A stretch of 62,159 bases of DNA from Pseudomonas sp. GD03858 (GCF_029840925.1 NZ_JAOCDM010000021.1:1-62159); one strand, 5' to 3'. Numbered from the stretch's first letter, positions 27,829 to 38,778 are shown. Notes: generated by a model from the sequence alone, not told the origin. A program made the numbers and translations.

Positions 27829-28934
27829 GTCAACAGCTACTGCTCAACCTGCGCAACCTGGCCTGCGGCTACGGCGACCAGCGCATCGTCCAGAACCTCA
27901 ACCTGCACCTGAACGCAGGCGACATCGGTTGCCTGCTGGGGTCCTCCGGTTGCGGCAAGACCACCACACTGCGGGCTATCGCCGGCTTCGAACCAGTTCA
28001 CGAAGGCGAGATCCAGCTGGCCGGCGAAGTCATCTCCCGCGCCGGGTTCACCCTGGCGCCGGAGAAACGCCGAATCGGCATGGTGTTCCAGGACTATGCG
28101 CTGTTCCCGCACCTCACCGTGGCGCAGAACATCGCCTTCGGCATCGGCAAGCACCCTGAACAAGCGGCGGTGGTCGAGGAGATGCTCGAGCTGGTCAAGC
28201 TCGGCGGCCTGGGCGGGCGCTACCCGCACGAGCTGTCCGGTGGCCAGCAGCAGCGGGTTGCCCTGGCCCGGGCACTGGCGCCGGAGCCGCAGTTGCTGCT
28301 GCTCGACGAGCCGTTCTCCAACCTCGACGTGGAACTGCGCCGGCGCCTGAGCCACGAAGTCCGCGACATTCTCAAGAGTCGGGGCACCAGCGCCATCCTC
28401 GTTACCCACGACCAGGAGGAGGCCTTCGCCGTCAGCGATCACGTCGGCGTGTTCAAGGAGGGCCGCCTGGAGCAGTGGGATACACCCTACAACCTCTATC
28501 ACGAGCCGCAGACCCCCTTCGTTGCCAGCTTCATCGGCCAGGGCTACTTCATTCGTGGCCAGATGAGCAGCCATGAAGCGGTAGCCACGGAACTGGGCGA
28601 ACTGCGTGGCAACCGCGCCTACACCATGGCCCTGGGAAGTTCGGTTGACGTATTGCTGCGCCCCGATGACATCATCCACGCACCCGACAGCGCCCTGCGC
28701 GCGCGGATCGTCGGCAAGAGCTTCCTCGGCGCCTCCACGCTCTATCGCCTGCAGCTGCCCACTGGCAGCCAGCTCGAGGCGATCTTCCCCAGCCACAACG
28801 ACCATCAGGTCGGCCAGGACGTCGGCATCGCGGTAGCGGCGGACCACCTGGTGCTGTTCGCGGTACCCGGCAGCGTCGCCGCGCAGCTGGCCAGCCATGA
28901 GCAAGGCGTGCGGCGGGTCAGTTCCGCCCATTGA
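27825..28934 (+). CDS. ABC transporter ATPase (FbpC/PotA-like), orphan
   Basis: 369 residues. Walker [13 protein letters not shown], signature [16 protein letters not shown] and Walker [13 protein letters not shown] are intact, followed by a TOBE-like regulatory domain (about 240-350). It resembles ATPases of iron(III) or polyamine importers. No permease or binding-protein gene adjoins it, so it must work with components encoded elsewhere. The ATGA overlap with argF implies translational coupling. Confidence 0.9.
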   Translation: MSQQLLLNLRNLACGYGDQRIVQNLNLHLNAGDIGCLLGSSGCGKTTTLRAIAGFEPVHEGEIQLAGEVISRAGFTLAPEKRRIGMVFQDYALFPHLTVAQNIAFGIGKHPEQAAVVEEMLELVKLGGLGGRYPHELSGGQQQRVALARALAPEPQLLLLDEPFSNLDVELRRRLSHEVRDILKSRGTSAILVTHDQEEAFAVSDHVGVFKEGRLEQWDTPYNLYHEPQTPFVASFIGQGYFIRGQMSSHEAVATELGELRGNRAYTMALGSSVDVLLRPDDIIHAPDSALRARIVGKSFLGASTLYRLQLPTGSQLEAIFPSHNDHQVGQDVGIAVAADHLVLFAVPGSVAAQLASHEQGVRRVSSAH

Positions 28935-28961
28935 TGGGTAGGCAGTACCTGGTCTGACAGC

Positions 28962-29110
28962 CCCGCGATCGCGGGACAAACCCGCTCTCATGGGAAAAAC
29001 CATAACTCATTGATTTAGTTCGACTCGGTGGGAGCGGGCTTGCCCGCGAACACCGGCGAAGCCGGTGCCAGGCACCGTGGTGCCTGCTTCGCGGGCAAGC
29101 CCGCTCCCAC
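28962..29110. repeat. REP cluster: one degenerate unit and one REPIN
   Basis: A decayed unit (CGCGGGACAAACCCGCTCTC region) is followed from 29028 by GTGGGAGCGGGCTTGCCCGC and its reverse complement ending at 29110. The loop contains a second small palindrome (CACCGGCGAAGCCGGTG). Confidence 0.9.
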
Positions 29111-29180
29111 AGGGATAACAGTTCCCTGCGCGACAGCGCAGCCCCAAAGGGCTGGGCGATCTCCTATAAAGATCTCATGG

Positions 29181-29960
29181 TCACAACAGCAGCGTGCCGC
29201 TGGCCACGCGCCGGGCCTGGCCACCGATCTTCACCCGCTGCCCCTCCAGCCGACAGAACAGCTCACCGCCCCGCGCCGAGCGCTGGAACGCACGCAGCTC
29301 GGTCTTGTCCAGGCGTTCGGCCCAGTAGGGAATCAACGAACAATGGGTCGAACCGGTCACCGGATCCTCGGGGATGCCAATGCCCGGAGCGAAGTAGCGC
29401 GAGACGAAATCATGCTCGCGCCCCGGCGCGGTGACGATCACGCCCAACCCAGGCAAGCGTGCCACCGCCGCCATGTCCGGCGCGCAGTCAAGCACCACCT
29501 GCTCGGACCGCAGCACCACGAACAGTTCCTTGGTCCGGTATACCTCGACCACCTCGCAGCCCAGCGCCGCGGCCACCGCCAACGGCTCTACCAACGGCTG
29601 CGGGTCGATACGCGGAAAGTCGAGCCACAAGCGATCACCTTCACGGCTGACGCTCAGCAATCCAGACTGGCTATGAAAGTCCAGGCGCGCCCTGGTCTCG
29701 CCATACACCTCGAACAGCACATGGGCACTGGCCAGGGTGGCGTGACCGCACAAGGGCACTTCGGTGCTCGGGGTGAACCAGCGGATCCGATAGTCCTCGC
29801 CCTGGGCCACTACGAAGGCTGTTTCGGCGAGGTTGTGCTCGGCGGCGATGCGCTGCATCAGCGCTTCGTCGAGCCACTGCTCCAACAGGTAGACCATGGC
29901 GGGATTGCCGGCGAACGGTCGATCACTGAAAGCATCGACCTGATGGAAGTGCAACTGCAT
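29181..29960 (-). CDS. PhzF family isomerase/epimerase-like protein
   Basis: 259 residues from MQLHFHQVDAFSDRPFAGNPAMV, the diagnostic PhzF start. EHNLAETAFV carries the catalytic Glu region, and PLCGHATLASAHVLFE and EDPVTGSTHCSLIPYWAE complete the two-domain diaminopimelate-epimerase-like fold. Apart from PhzF itself in phenazine synthesis, most members have unknown substrates, and no phz genes are present here. An ATG 13 codons upstream lacks family similarity. Confidence 0.93.
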   Translation of the reverse strand: MQLHFHQVDAFSDRPFAGNPAMVYLLEQWLDEALMQRIAAEHNLAETAFVVAQGEDYRIRWFTPSTEVPLCGHATLASAHVLFEVYGETRARLDFHSQSGLLSVSREGDRLWLDFPRIDPQPLVEPLAVAAALGCEVVEVYRTKELFVVLRSEQVVLDCAPDMAAVARLPGLGVIVTAPGREHDFVSRYFAPGIGIPEDPVTGSTHCSLIPYWAERLDKTELRAFQRSARGGELFCRLEGQRVKIGGQARRVASGTLLL

Positions 29961-30059
29961 GACCCGATCCCTCTGTCTTGTCGGAAAGCGGCCGAGCATG
30001 GGGCATGGCAGACTGACCGTACAGTGACAGACCGGTGGATTTTCCCACCATACAGATGC

Positions 30060-30530
30060 TCAGCCGCGACCGATCTCGGCAAACTGTGCCTGGGTATGGG
30101 CAGCGAGTACCGAAGCGGCGAGTTCAACTTCGAGTCCACGGCGTCCGGCGCTGACATGAATCGTTTCATGTTGTTGCGCCGACTGGTCGATGAACGTACG
30201 CAGGCGCTTCTTCTGGCCCAGCGGGCTGATGCCACCGACCAGGTAACCCGTGGCGCGCTGGGCGACCTGCGGGTCGGCCATTTCGCATTTCTTCACCCCT
30301 GCCGCGTGGGCCAAGGCCTTCAGATCGAGGGTGCCGACCACCGGTACCACCGCCACCAGCAGCTCGCCCTTCTCGCTGCTGGCCAGCAGCGTCTTGAACA
30401 CGCGTAATGGCTCAAGGCCCAGCTTTTCGGCTGCTTCCAGGCCATAGGAGGCGGTCTTGGGATCATGTTCGTAACTGTGCACGCGGTGCTCGGCGCGCGC
30501 CTTCTTCAGCAGGTCCAGGGCGGGGGTCAT
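30060..30530 (-). CDS. ybaK: Cys-tRNA(Pro)/Cys-tRNA(Cys) deacylase YbaK/EbsC
   Basis: 156 residues matching YbaK from start to end: MTPALDLLKKARAEHRVHSYEHDP, the conserved Lys in RVFKTLL, and GYLVGGISPLGQKKRLRTFID near the active site. It hydrolyses cysteine misattached to tRNA-Pro in trans to prolyl-tRNA synthetase. Single gene. Confidence 0.95.
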   Translation of the reverse strand: MTPALDLLKKARAEHRVHSYEHDPKTASYGLEAAEKLGLEPLRVFKTLLASSEKGELLVAVVPVVGTLDLKALAHAAGVKKCEMADPQVAQRATGYLVGGISPLGQKKRLRTFIDQSAQQHETIHVSAGRRGLEVELAASVLAAHTQAQFAEIGRG

Positions 30531-30835
30531 GCAGGGCTCCAGTCGATCACGTTTCGGCGGCTACTTTAGGGCAAATGCCACCTTCCAGCCAGCGCAGCCC
30601 CCAGGCCAGAGCAGCGGCCGCCGATTCGGCGATGGGCCTGACTGTCAGATTGTGACCGGGCGTTCATTTTCGACCTTTGACATCAGCGTTTCTTGTCTAT
30701 ATTTTTTCGTTTATGAATAAATGGTGCACCTATAAGGTGCACTTCCTGTATCCGCCCGGCGTCAATGGGGATCGACTCCGGGCTTTTTGCTGTCGAGCGC
30801 CCAGCGCCTCACAACAACAAGAACCGAGGTCAAAC
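30531..30835. other. Regulatory region upstream of glpF
   Basis: No gene. It contains two GlpR-type elements (30662-30673 and 30705-30715) and an inverted repeat, GTGCACC-TATAA-GGTGCAC, at 30724-30742, in the likely leader or promoter of glpF. Confidence 0.6.
30662..30715 (+). promoter_or_regulatory. glpF: Candidate GlpR operator elements of glpF
   Basis: GTTCATTTTCGA (30662-30673) and TTTCGTTTATG (30705-30715) recur with one mismatch each upstream of glpD (34408-34419 and 34304-34314). The glp repressor gene lies between the two promoters, so these shared elements are good operator candidates. Confidence 0.6.
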
Positions 30836-31687
30836 ATGACGACTGCTCTACGACAACCGACGCTTTACGCCCAATGCCTGGCCGAATTCCTCGGCACCGC
30901 CCTGCTCATCTTCTTCGGTACCGGTTGCGTCGCCGCGCTCAAGGTCGCCGGCGCCAGCTTCGGCCTGTGGGAGATCAGCATCATCTGGGGGGTCGGCGTG
31001 AGCATGGCGATCTACCTCAGCGCCGGCGTCTCCGGCGCGCACCTGAACCCGGCCGTGAGCATCGCCCTCGCCGTGTTCGCCGGCTTCGACAAGCGCAAGC
31101 TGCCGTTCTACATCCTCGCCCAGGTAGGCGGCGCCTTCTGCGGCGCGGCGCTGGTGTACTTCCTGTACAGCAACCTGTTCTTCGATTTCGAACAAAGCCA
31201 CGCCATGCTGCGCGGCAGCCAGGCCAGCCTGGAGCTGGCCTCGGTGTTCTCGACGTATCCGCACCCGGCGCTGTCCACCGGCCAGGCGTTTCTCGTCGAA
31301 GTGATCATCACCGCCATCCTGATGGCCGTGATCATGGCCCTGACCGACGACAACAACGGCCTGCCCCGTGGCGCCACCGCCCCGCTGCTGATCGGCCTGC
31401 TGATTGCCGTGATCGGCAGCGCCATGGGCCCGCTGACCGGCTTCGCGATGAACCCGGCACGGGATTTCGGTCCCAAACTCATGACATTTTTCGCCGGCTG
31501 GGGCGAAATCGCCTTCACCGGCGGTCGCGACATCCCCTATTTCCTGGTGCCCGTCTTCGCACCGATCCTCGGCGCCAGCCTCGGCGCGGCCCTGTACCGT
31601 GGCCTGATCGCCCGCAACCTGCCGACCGCGCAAGCCGAGAACCCGCAGACAGACGATAATCCTCAGGGCGACACCCAGGTTTCCTGA
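30836..31687 (+). CDS. glpF: Glycerol uptake facilitator
   Basis: 283 residues, an aquaglyceroporin of the MIP family with six helices and two half-helices. The NPA motifs are at 71-73 (HLNPAVS) and 206-208 (MNPARDFGP); the Asp after NPAR is typical of glycerol channels. It lets glycerol enter by diffusion for GlpK to trap. ATG 30836 follows GAGGT, and upstream frame extension is in the regulatory region. Confidence 0.97.
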   Translation: MTTALRQPTLYAQCLAEFLGTALLIFFGTGCVAALKVAGASFGLWEISIIWGVGVSMAIYLSAGVSGAHLNPAVSIALAVFAGFDKRKLPFYILAQVGGAFCGAALVYFLYSNLFFDFEQSHAMLRGSQASLELASVFSTYPHPALSTGQAFLVEVIITAILMAVIMALTDDNNGLPRGATAPLLIGLLIAVIGSAMGPLTGFAMNPARDFGPKLMTFFAGWGEIAFTGGRDIPYFLVPVFAPILGASLGAALYRGLIARNLPTAQAENPQTDDNPQGDTQVS

Positions 31688-33265
<1,578 letters not shown>

Positions 33266-33275
33266 TCCCACAAGC

Positions 33276-33351
33276 ATCGCGGGGCAAGCCCACTCCCACG
33301 ATCAAGCGCCGCCAAGCAGCGCTTTTCGTGGGAGCGGGCTCGCCCCGCGAT
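33276..33351. repeat. REP palindrome pair (REPIN)
   Basis: ATCGCGGGGCAAGCCCACTC and its opposite-strand partner ending CGCGAT, between glpK and glpR. Each arm carries one change from the common sequence. Confidence 0.9.
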
Positions 33352-33438
33352 GGGCTCTTGCGCAATAACCAGGCTGGTCCTACACCACGACCTACGGCAT
33401 CATTGCAGAATTTGTCCGGCAGCCCCAAAGGACCGCCC

Positions 33439-34194
33439 ATGAATCTGCCCCCACGCCAACAACAAATCCTCGAACTGGTTCGCGAACGCGGCTATGTCAG
33501 CATCGAGGAAATGGCGCAGCTGTTCGTCGTCACCCCGCAGACCATCCGCCGCGATATCAACCAGTTGGCCGAGGCCAACCTGTTGCGGCGCTACCATGGC
33601 GGCGCAGCCTATGACTCGAGCATCGAGAACACCGCCTACGCCATGCGCGCCGACCAGATGCGCGATGAAAAGCAGCGCATTGCCGAAGCCGTGGCCCGGC
33701 AGATCCCCGACCATGCCTCGCTGTTCATCAACATCGGCACCACCACCGAATCCATCGCCCGGGCCCTGCTCAACCACAATCACCTGAAGATCATCACCAA
33801 CAACCTGCACGTGGCGGCCATCCTTGGCGCCAAGGACGATTTCGAGGTGCTGGTGGCTGGCGGCACGGTGCGCCGCGACGGTGGCGTGGTCGGCCAGGCC
33901 AGCGTCGACTTCATCAGCCAGTTCAAGGTCGACTTCGCCGTGGTGGGCATCAGCGGCATCGACGAAGACGGTAGCCTGCTGGACTTCGACTACCAGGAAG
34001 TGCGCGTGTCCCAGGCGATCATTGCCAACGCCCGCCAGGTGATCCTCGCCGCTGACTCGAGCAAGTTCGGCCGTAACGCCATGGTTCGCCTGGGCTCGAT
34101 CAGCCTGATCGACTGCCTGGTGACCGACCAGGCACCGTCCCCTGCCCTCACCCAGCTGCTCAATCAACACAAGATCCGTCTCGACGTGGTTTGA
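33439..34194 (+). CDS. glpR: DeoR-family glycerol 3-phosphate regulon repressor
   Basis: 251 residues. An N-terminal helix-turn-helix ([35 protein letters not shown]) precedes the sugar-phosphate-binding domain ([33 protein letters not shown]). ATG 33439 follows AAAGGA. It should repress glpFK and glpD until glycerol 3-phosphate is bound. Its place inside the glp block makes the identification firm. Confidence 0.95.
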   Translation: MNLPPRQQQILELVRERGYVSIEEMAQLFVVTPQTIRRDINQLAEANLLRRYHGGAAYDSSIENTAYAMRADQMRDEKQRIAEAVARQIPDHASLFINIGTTTESIARALLNHNHLKIITNNLHVAAILGAKDDFEVLVAGGTVRRDGGVVGQASVDFISQFKVDFAVVGISGIDEDGSLLDFDYQEVRVSQAIIANARQVILAADSSKFGRNAMVRLGSISLIDCLVTDQAPSPALTQLLNQHKIRLDVV

Positions 34195-34225
34195 GCGCTA
34201 CAAGCTTCAAGCGCTTAGCCGCAAG
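34195..34225. repeat. Partial GCAAGCTT-type repeat unit
   Basis: CTACAAGCTTCAAGCGCTTA just after glpR, related to the units at 3318 and 22063. A weak opposite arm (GAAACATGCAGCTTGC) lies near 34281-34296. Confidence 0.45.
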
Positions 34226-34275
34226 AAAAAGCCGGACCGCGACAGGCTGTCAGTTGCAGTCCGGCTTTTTCTTGC
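34221..34275 (+). terminator. Perfect 17-bp stem-loop after glpR
   Basis: GCAAGAAAAAGCCGGAC and GTCCGGCTTTTTCTTGC are exact reverse complements separated by 21 bases. The embedded T-run fits a terminator, probably acting on both strands. Confidence 0.85.
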
Positions 34276-34303
34276 AACGTGAAACATGCAGCTTGCTCAT
34301 CAC

Positions 34304-34419
34304 TTTCGTTTTTGTTCATTTCCTTGCCATTCGATCAGTATTTTCTATGAAGACTGACTGGCGACCGCTGGTTCATTGCGCTAATATTTTCGAATTCGAA
34401 CATAGATGTTCATATTCGA
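34304..34419 (+). promoter_or_regulatory. glpD: Candidate GlpR operator region of glpD
   Basis: TTTCGTTTTTG (34304-34314) and GTTCATATTCGA (34408-34419) match the elements before glpF. The second overlaps a perfect inverted repeat GAACAT-AG-ATGTTC at 34398-34411, just before the SD. Confidence 0.6.
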
Positions 34420-34444
34420 TGTGAACAGCCCAGGAGGCCTTGCC

Positions 34445-35971
34445 GTGTCCCAGCCCGTTTCGCCCCAAACCATCGACTGCTATGACCTCGCCGTGATCGG
34501 CGGTGGCATCAATGGCGTGGGCATCGCAGCCGATGCCGCCGGGCGTGGCCTCAAGGTGTTCCTTTGCGAAAAGGACGATCTGGCCCAGCACACTTCATCG
34601 GCCAGCAGCAAGCTGATCCACGGCGGCCTGCGCTACCTCGAACACTACGAATTTCGCCTGGTGCGCGAAGCCCTGGCCGAGCGCGAAGTCCTGCTGGCCA
34701 AGGCGCCACACATCGTCAAGCCGATGCGCTTCGTCCTGCCGCACCGCCCGCACCTGCGCCCGACCTGGATGATCCGCGCCGGCCTGTTCCTCTATGACCA
34801 CCTGGGCAAGCGCAAGCGCCTGGGCGCCTCGCGCAGCCTGCGCTTCGGGCCGGGCTACCCGCTCAAGCCAGCCATCACCCGCGGCTTCGAGTATGCCGAC
34901 TGCGCCGTGGACGACGCCCGCCTGGTGGTGCTCAACGCCATGGCCGCACGCGAGAAAGGCGCGCACATCCACACCCGCACCCGTTGCCTGCGCGCCGAAC
35001 GTATCGATGGCCTGTGGCAGGTGGAACTGCAGCACGCCGACGGCAGCCTGCAAAGCATTCGTGCCCGCGCCCTGGTCAACGCCGCCGGCCCCTGGGTGGC
35101 CAGCTTCATCAAGGATGACCTCAAACTCGATGCGCCGTACGGCATCCGCCTGATCCAGGGCAGCCACCTCATCGTGCCGCGCCTGTACGAAGGCGAGCAT
35201 GCCTACATCCTGCAGAACGAAGACCAGCGCATCGTCTTCTGCATTCCGTACCTGGAACGCTTCACCCTGATCGGCACCACCGACCGCGAATACAGTGGCG
35301 ATCCGGCCAAGGTGGCGATCACCGAGCAGGAAACCGACTACCTGCTCAAGGTGGTCAACGAGCACTTCAACCACCAGCTCAGCCGTGCCGACATCCTGCA
35401 CACCTACTCCGGCGTGCGCCCGTTGTGCAACGACGAGTCGGACAACCCATCGGCGGTGACCCGCGACTACACTCTGGCGCTGTCCGCCAGCGAGGGCCAG
35501 GCTCCGCTGCTGTCGGTATTCGGCGGCAAGCTGACCACCTACCGCAAGCTGGCCGAATCGGCCATGGCCGAGCTGCACCCGTTCTTCACCCAGATGCGCG
35601 GCAGCTGGACCGCCGCCGCCCCGCTGCCAGGCGGCGAGAGCATGACCAGCGCGCAGGCCCTGGTCGAAGCGCTGGTGGCGCGCCATGCCTGGCTGCCGCT
35701 GGATATCGCCAGGCGCTGGGCGAGCACTTATGGCAGCCGTGTCTGGCGCCTGCTCGAAGGCGTCAACGGCCCTGAAGACCTCGGCCAGTCGATTGGTGGT
35801 GGCCTGTTCACCCGCGAGGTCGACTACCTGTGCAGCGAAGAATGGGCCAGCAGCGCCGACGACATTCTCTGGCGCCGCACCAAGCTGGGCCTGTTCACCA
35901 GCGTGGTCGAGCAACAGGCACTGGCCGATTACTTGCAGCAGGCCCTGGCCAACCGCGTGCAGGCGGCCTGA
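34445..35971 (+). CDS. glpD: Aerobic glycerol-3-phosphate dehydrogenase
   Basis: 508 residues from GTG 34445, which has AGGAGG 7 bases upstream; ATG 34406 lies inside the operator palindrome and is rejected. The FAD dinucleotide motif GGGINGVG begins at residue 19. SSKLIHGGLRYLEHYEF and IGTTDREYSGDPAKV are typical family blocks. This membrane-associated flavoenzyme oxidises glycerol 3-phosphate to dihydroxyacetone phosphate and feeds quinones. It completes the glp block. Confidence 0.97.
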   Translation: MSQPVSPQTIDCYDLAVIGGGINGVGIAADAAGRGLKVFLCEKDDLAQHTSSASSKLIHGGLRYLEHYEFRLVREALAEREVLLAKAPHIVKPMRFVLPHRPHLRPTWMIRAGLFLYDHLGKRKRLGASRSLRFGPGYPLKPAITRGFEYADCAVDDARLVVLNAMAAREKGAHIHTRTRCLRAERIDGLWQVELQHADGSLQSIRARALVNAAGPWVASFIKDDLKLDAPYGIRLIQGSHLIVPRLYEGEHAYILQNEDQRIVFCIPYLERFTLIGTTDREYSGDPAKVAITEQETDYLLKVVNEHFNHQLSRADILHTYSGVRPLCNDESDNPSAVTRDYTLALSASEGQAPLLSVFGGKLTTYRKLAESAMAELHPFFTQMRGSWTAAAPLPGGESMTSAQALVEALVARHAWLPLDIARRWASTYGSRVWRLLEGVNGPEDLGQSIGGGLFTREVDYLCSEEWASSADDILWRRTKLGLFTSVVEQQALADYLQQALANRVQAA

Positions 35972-35990
35972 GGCCAAACCGGTAAGACTC

Positions 35991-36017
35991 AATGGGGCCG
36001 CTGTGCGGCCCCATTGC
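35991..36017 (+). terminator. Hairpin after glpD
   Basis: AATGGGGCCGC-TGT-GCGGCCCCATT stem, 20 bases after the stop; no strong T-tract. Confidence 0.65.
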
Positions 36018-36049
36018 GTCAGACTGACGCCCCTGCGCGCAGTCATTCG

Positions 36050-36094
36050 TTCGGATTCCCGAACGATCCGCTCGCACCCTTTCGGAAAGCCGTA
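36050..36094 (+). promoter_or_regulatory. AauR-type boxes upstream of gltI
   Basis: TTCGG-ATTC-CCGAA (36050-36063) is a perfect inverted repeat of the form TTCGG-N4-CCGAA, which I recall as the AauR recognition motif. TTCGG-AAAG-CCGTA (36081-36094) is a one-mismatch second copy. They lie 80-120 bases upstream of the sigma-54 promoter, as expected for an enhancer-binding activator. Confidence 0.75.
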
Positions 36095-36170
36095 CGACAC
36101 ATACTGTCGTAAAGGCATCAAAAAAGATTAATTCCCAGTATTTTCGCGGCGTTATGATCAATGTCGGGGC

Positions 36171-36187
36171 TTGGCACGAGTCATGCT
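36171..36187 (+). promoter_or_regulatory. Sigma-54 promoter of gltIJKL
   Basis: TTGGCACG-AGTC-ATGCT has the -24 GG and -12 GC exactly ten bases apart and differs from the consensus at one position. Confidence 0.8.
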
Positions 36188-36290
36188 CTACACTTGGGAG
36201 CCGAATGCACCACGCTTCATGCTGTATTCGTTGAACGAAAGAGTCCGCCAACGGCTCCATAAAAAAAACAAACACGTCGAGGAAAATTTG

Positions 36291-37208
36291 ATGCGCATCG
36301 TTCGTCAATTGCTGGGCGCCGCCATCGCGGCAGCGGTCATCTCGTCGCCGGTCATGGCCGAAGAGCTGACCGGCACCCTGAAGAAGATCAAGGACTCCGG
36401 CACCATCACCCTGGGCCATCGCGACTCCTCCATCCCGTTCTCCTACCTGGCCGGCAAACCGGAACCAGTAGGCTACTCCCACGACATCCAGCTGGCCGTC
36501 GTCGAAGCCCTGAAAAAGCAACTGGGCACCGACATCAAGGTCAAGTACAACCTGGTCACCTCGCAGACTCGCATCCCGCTGGTGCAGAACGGCACCGTGG
36601 ACCTGGAGTGCGGCTCCACCACCAACAACGTCGAGCGCCAGCAGCAGGTCGGCTTCTCGGTGGGCATCTTCGAAGTCGGCACCCGCCTGCTGACCAAGGT
36701 CAAGGATGGCCAGCCGTCCTATAAAGACTTCGCCGACCTGGCCGGCAAGAACGTGGTGACCACCGCCGGCACCACCTCCGAGCGCATCCTCAAGGCGATG
36801 AACGCCGACAAGCAGATGAAGATGAACGTGATCTCCGCCAAGGACCACGGCGAAGCCTTCAACATGCTCGAAAGCGGCCGCGCCGTGGCGTTCATGATGG
36901 ACGACGCCCTGCTGGCCGGTGAAATGGCCAAGGCACGCAAGCCGTCCGACTGGGTCATCACCGGCACCCCGCAATCGTACGAGATCTACGGTTGCATGGT
37001 GCGCAAGGACGATCCGGCCTTCAAGAAAGCGGTCGACGAGGCCATCGTCGCCTACTTCAAGTCGGGTGAAGTCAACAAGAGCTATGACAAGTGGTTCCAG
37101 CAGCCGATTCCGCCAAAAGGCCTGAACCTGCAGTTCCCGATGAGCGACGAGCTGAAGAAGCTGATCGCCGAGCCGACCGACAAGGCGGCGGACGAGAAGA
37201 AGTCCTGA
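36291..37208 (+). CDS. gltI: Glutamate/aspartate ABC transporter binding protein
   Basis: 305 residues with a Sec signal peptide (LLGAAIAAAVISSPVMA, cleavage near residue 23). Family 3 solute-binding features are clear: LGHRDSSIPFSYL, VDLECGSTTNNVERQQQVGFS and NVVTTAGTTSERIL. It binds acidic amino acids in the periplasm and is the AatJ type of P. putida. ATG 36291 follows GAGG. It heads an operon with two permeases and an ATPase, under an AauR/sigma-54 promoter. Confidence 0.95.
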   Translation: MRIVRQLLGAAIAAAVISSPVMAEELTGTLKKIKDSGTITLGHRDSSIPFSYLAGKPEPVGYSHDIQLAVVEALKKQLGTDIKVKYNLVTSQTRIPLVQNGTVDLECGSTTNNVERQQQVGFSVGIFEVGTRLLTKVKDGQPSYKDFADLAGKNVVTTAGTTSERILKAMNADKQMKMNVISAKDHGEAFNMLESGRAVAFMMDDALLAGEMAKARKPSDWVITGTPQSYEIYGCMVRKDDPAFKKAVDEAIVAYFKSGEVNKSYDKWFQQPIPPKGLNLQFPMSDELKKLIAEPTDKAADEKKS

Positions 37209-37288
37209 TCTTCCATAGCCATGGATAGTGGCCTGTAGCGCATCCGCGCGATTCGATCGAACAGGCCACCCATTAGTGTCTACCCTTT

Positions 37289-37317
37289 CATCCGAGGGCG
37301 TTCAACGCCCTTGGATG
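37289..37317 (+). promoter_or_regulatory. Intercistronic hairpin between gltI and gltJ
   Basis: CATCCGAGGGCG-TTCAA-CGCCCTTGGATG: a 12-bp stem with one mismatch and no T-tract. Such stems after binding-protein genes often stabilise the upstream message so that more binding protein than permease is made. Confidence 0.7.
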
Positions 37318-37359
37318 CTCGAAGGTGCCCGTGAAACAACCGTCTGAGGGGAAATCCCG

Positions 37360-38106
37360 ATGAATTACAACTGGGACTGGGGCGTGTTCTTCAAGTCCAC
37401 CGGCGTGGGCAGCGAGACCTATCTGGACTGGTACATCACCGGTCTGGGCTGGACCATCGCCATCGCCATCTCCGCCTGGATCATCGCCTTGCTGCTGGGC
37501 TCGCTGCTCGGCGTGATGCGTACCGTGCCCAACCGTCTGGTGTCAGGGATCGCCACCGCCTACGTCGAACTGTTCCGCAATGTGCCGCTGCTGGTACAGC
37601 TGTTCATCTGGTACTTCCTGGTGCCGGACCTGCTGCCCGAAGGCCTGCAGGAATGGTTCAAGCAGGACCTCAACCCGACCACCTCGGCGCTGATCAGCGT
37701 GGTCATCTGCCTGGGCCTGTTCACCGCCGCCCGTGTCTGCGAGCAGGTGCGCACCGGCATCCAGGCGCTGCCCCGTGGCCAGGAGGCGGCCGGGCGCGCG
37801 ATGGGCTTCAGCCTGCCGCAGATCTACATGAACGTGCTGCTGCCCCAGGCCTACCGGATCATCATTCCACCGCTCACCTCGGAGTTCCTGAACGTGTTCA
37901 AGAACTCCTCGGTGGCCTCGCTGATCGGCCTGATGGAGCTGCTGGCGCAGACCAAGCAGACCGCCGAATTCTCGGCCAACCTGTTCGAGGCCTTCACCCT
38001 GGCCACCCTGATCTACTTCACCCTGAACATGGGCCTGATGCTGCTCATGCGCGCTGTCGAGAAAAAAGTCGCCGTACCGGGCCTGATTTCCGTGGGAGGC
38101 AAGTAA
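37360..38106 (+). CDS. gltJ: Glutamate/aspartate ABC transporter permease GltJ
   Basis: 248 residues, HEQRo-type permease with five hydrophobic helices. The coupling region [45 protein letters not shown] carries the conserved EAA loop. It pairs with GltK in the inner membrane. Its stop abuts the gltK start. Confidence 0.95.
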   Translation: MNYNWDWGVFFKSTGVGSETYLDWYITGLGWTIAIAISAWIIALLLGSLLGVMRTVPNRLVSGIATAYVELFRNVPLLVQLFIWYFLVPDLLPEGLQEWFKQDLNPTTSALISVVICLGLFTAARVCEQVRTGIQALPRGQEAAGRAMGFSLPQIYMNVLLPQAYRIIIPPLTSEFLNVFKNSSVASLIGLMELLAQTKQTAEFSANLFEAFTLATLIYFTLNMGLMLLMRAVEKKVAVPGLISVGGK

Positions 38107-38778
38107 ATGGACATGGATTTCAGCGAAATCATCCCCGCCCTGCCCGCCCTCTGGGAAGGCATGGTCATGACCCTCAAGCTGATGGTCATGGGCGTGGTCG
38201 GCGGTATCGCCCTGGGCACCATCCTGGCCCTGATGCGCCTGTCGTCGAACAAGCTGCTGTCGAACGTGGCCGGCGCCTACGTCAACTACTTCCGCTCGAT
38301 CCCGCTGCTGCTGGTGATCACCTGGTTCTACCTGGCGGTGCCGTTCGTGCTGCGCTGGATCACCGGCCAGGACACACCGGTGGGCGCGTTCACCTCCTGC
38401 GTCGTGGCCTTCATGATGTTCGAGGCGGCCTACTTCTGCGAGATCGTGCGGGCCGGCGTGCAGTCGATCTCCAAGGGCCAGATGGGCGCCGCGCAGGCGC
38501 TGGGCATGAGCTACGGCCAGTGCATGCGCCTGATCATCCTGCCTCAGGCGTTTCGCAAGATGACCCCGCTGCTGCTGCAGCAGAGCATCATCCTGTTCCA
38601 GGACACCTCGCTGGTCTACACCGTCGGCCTGGTCGACTTCCTCAACTCGGCCCGCTCCAACGGCGACATCATCGGGCGCTCCCACGAGTTCCTGATCTTC
38701 GCCGGTGTCGTCTACTTCCTCATCAGCTTCTCCGCTTCCTGGCTGGTCAAGCGCCTGCAAAAAAGGATCACCGTATGA
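38107..38778 (+). CDS. gltK: Glutamate/aspartate ABC transporter permease GltK
   Basis: 223 residues with five hydrophobic helices and the EAA loop in [32 protein letters not shown] 38107 directly follows the gltJ stop; ATG 38113 is an alternative. It overlaps gltL by four bases. Confidence 0.95.
   Translation: MDMDFSEIIPALPALWEGMVMTLKLMVMGVVGGIALGTILALMRLSSNKLLSNVAGAYVNYFRSIPLLLVITWFYLAVPFVLRWITGQDTPVGAFTSCVVAFMMFEAAYFCEIVRAGVQSISKGQMGAAQALGMSYGQCMRLIILPQAFRKMTPLLLQQSIILFQDTSLVYTVGLVDFLNSARSNGDIIGRSHEFLIFAGVVYFLISFSASWLVKRLQKRITV

Larger units (their letters stand above)
35972..36290. other. Regulatory region between glpD and gltI
   Basis: No gene. It contains the glpD terminator hairpin (35991-36017), two AauR-type boxes, a sigma-54 promoter and a leader of about 100 bases for gltI. 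Confidence 0.7.

Noticed and set aside
34406..34444. Upstream ATG start for glpD
   Set aside because: It lies inside the operator-like palindrome, whereas GTG 34445 has AGGAGG at ideal spacing and gives the family length.
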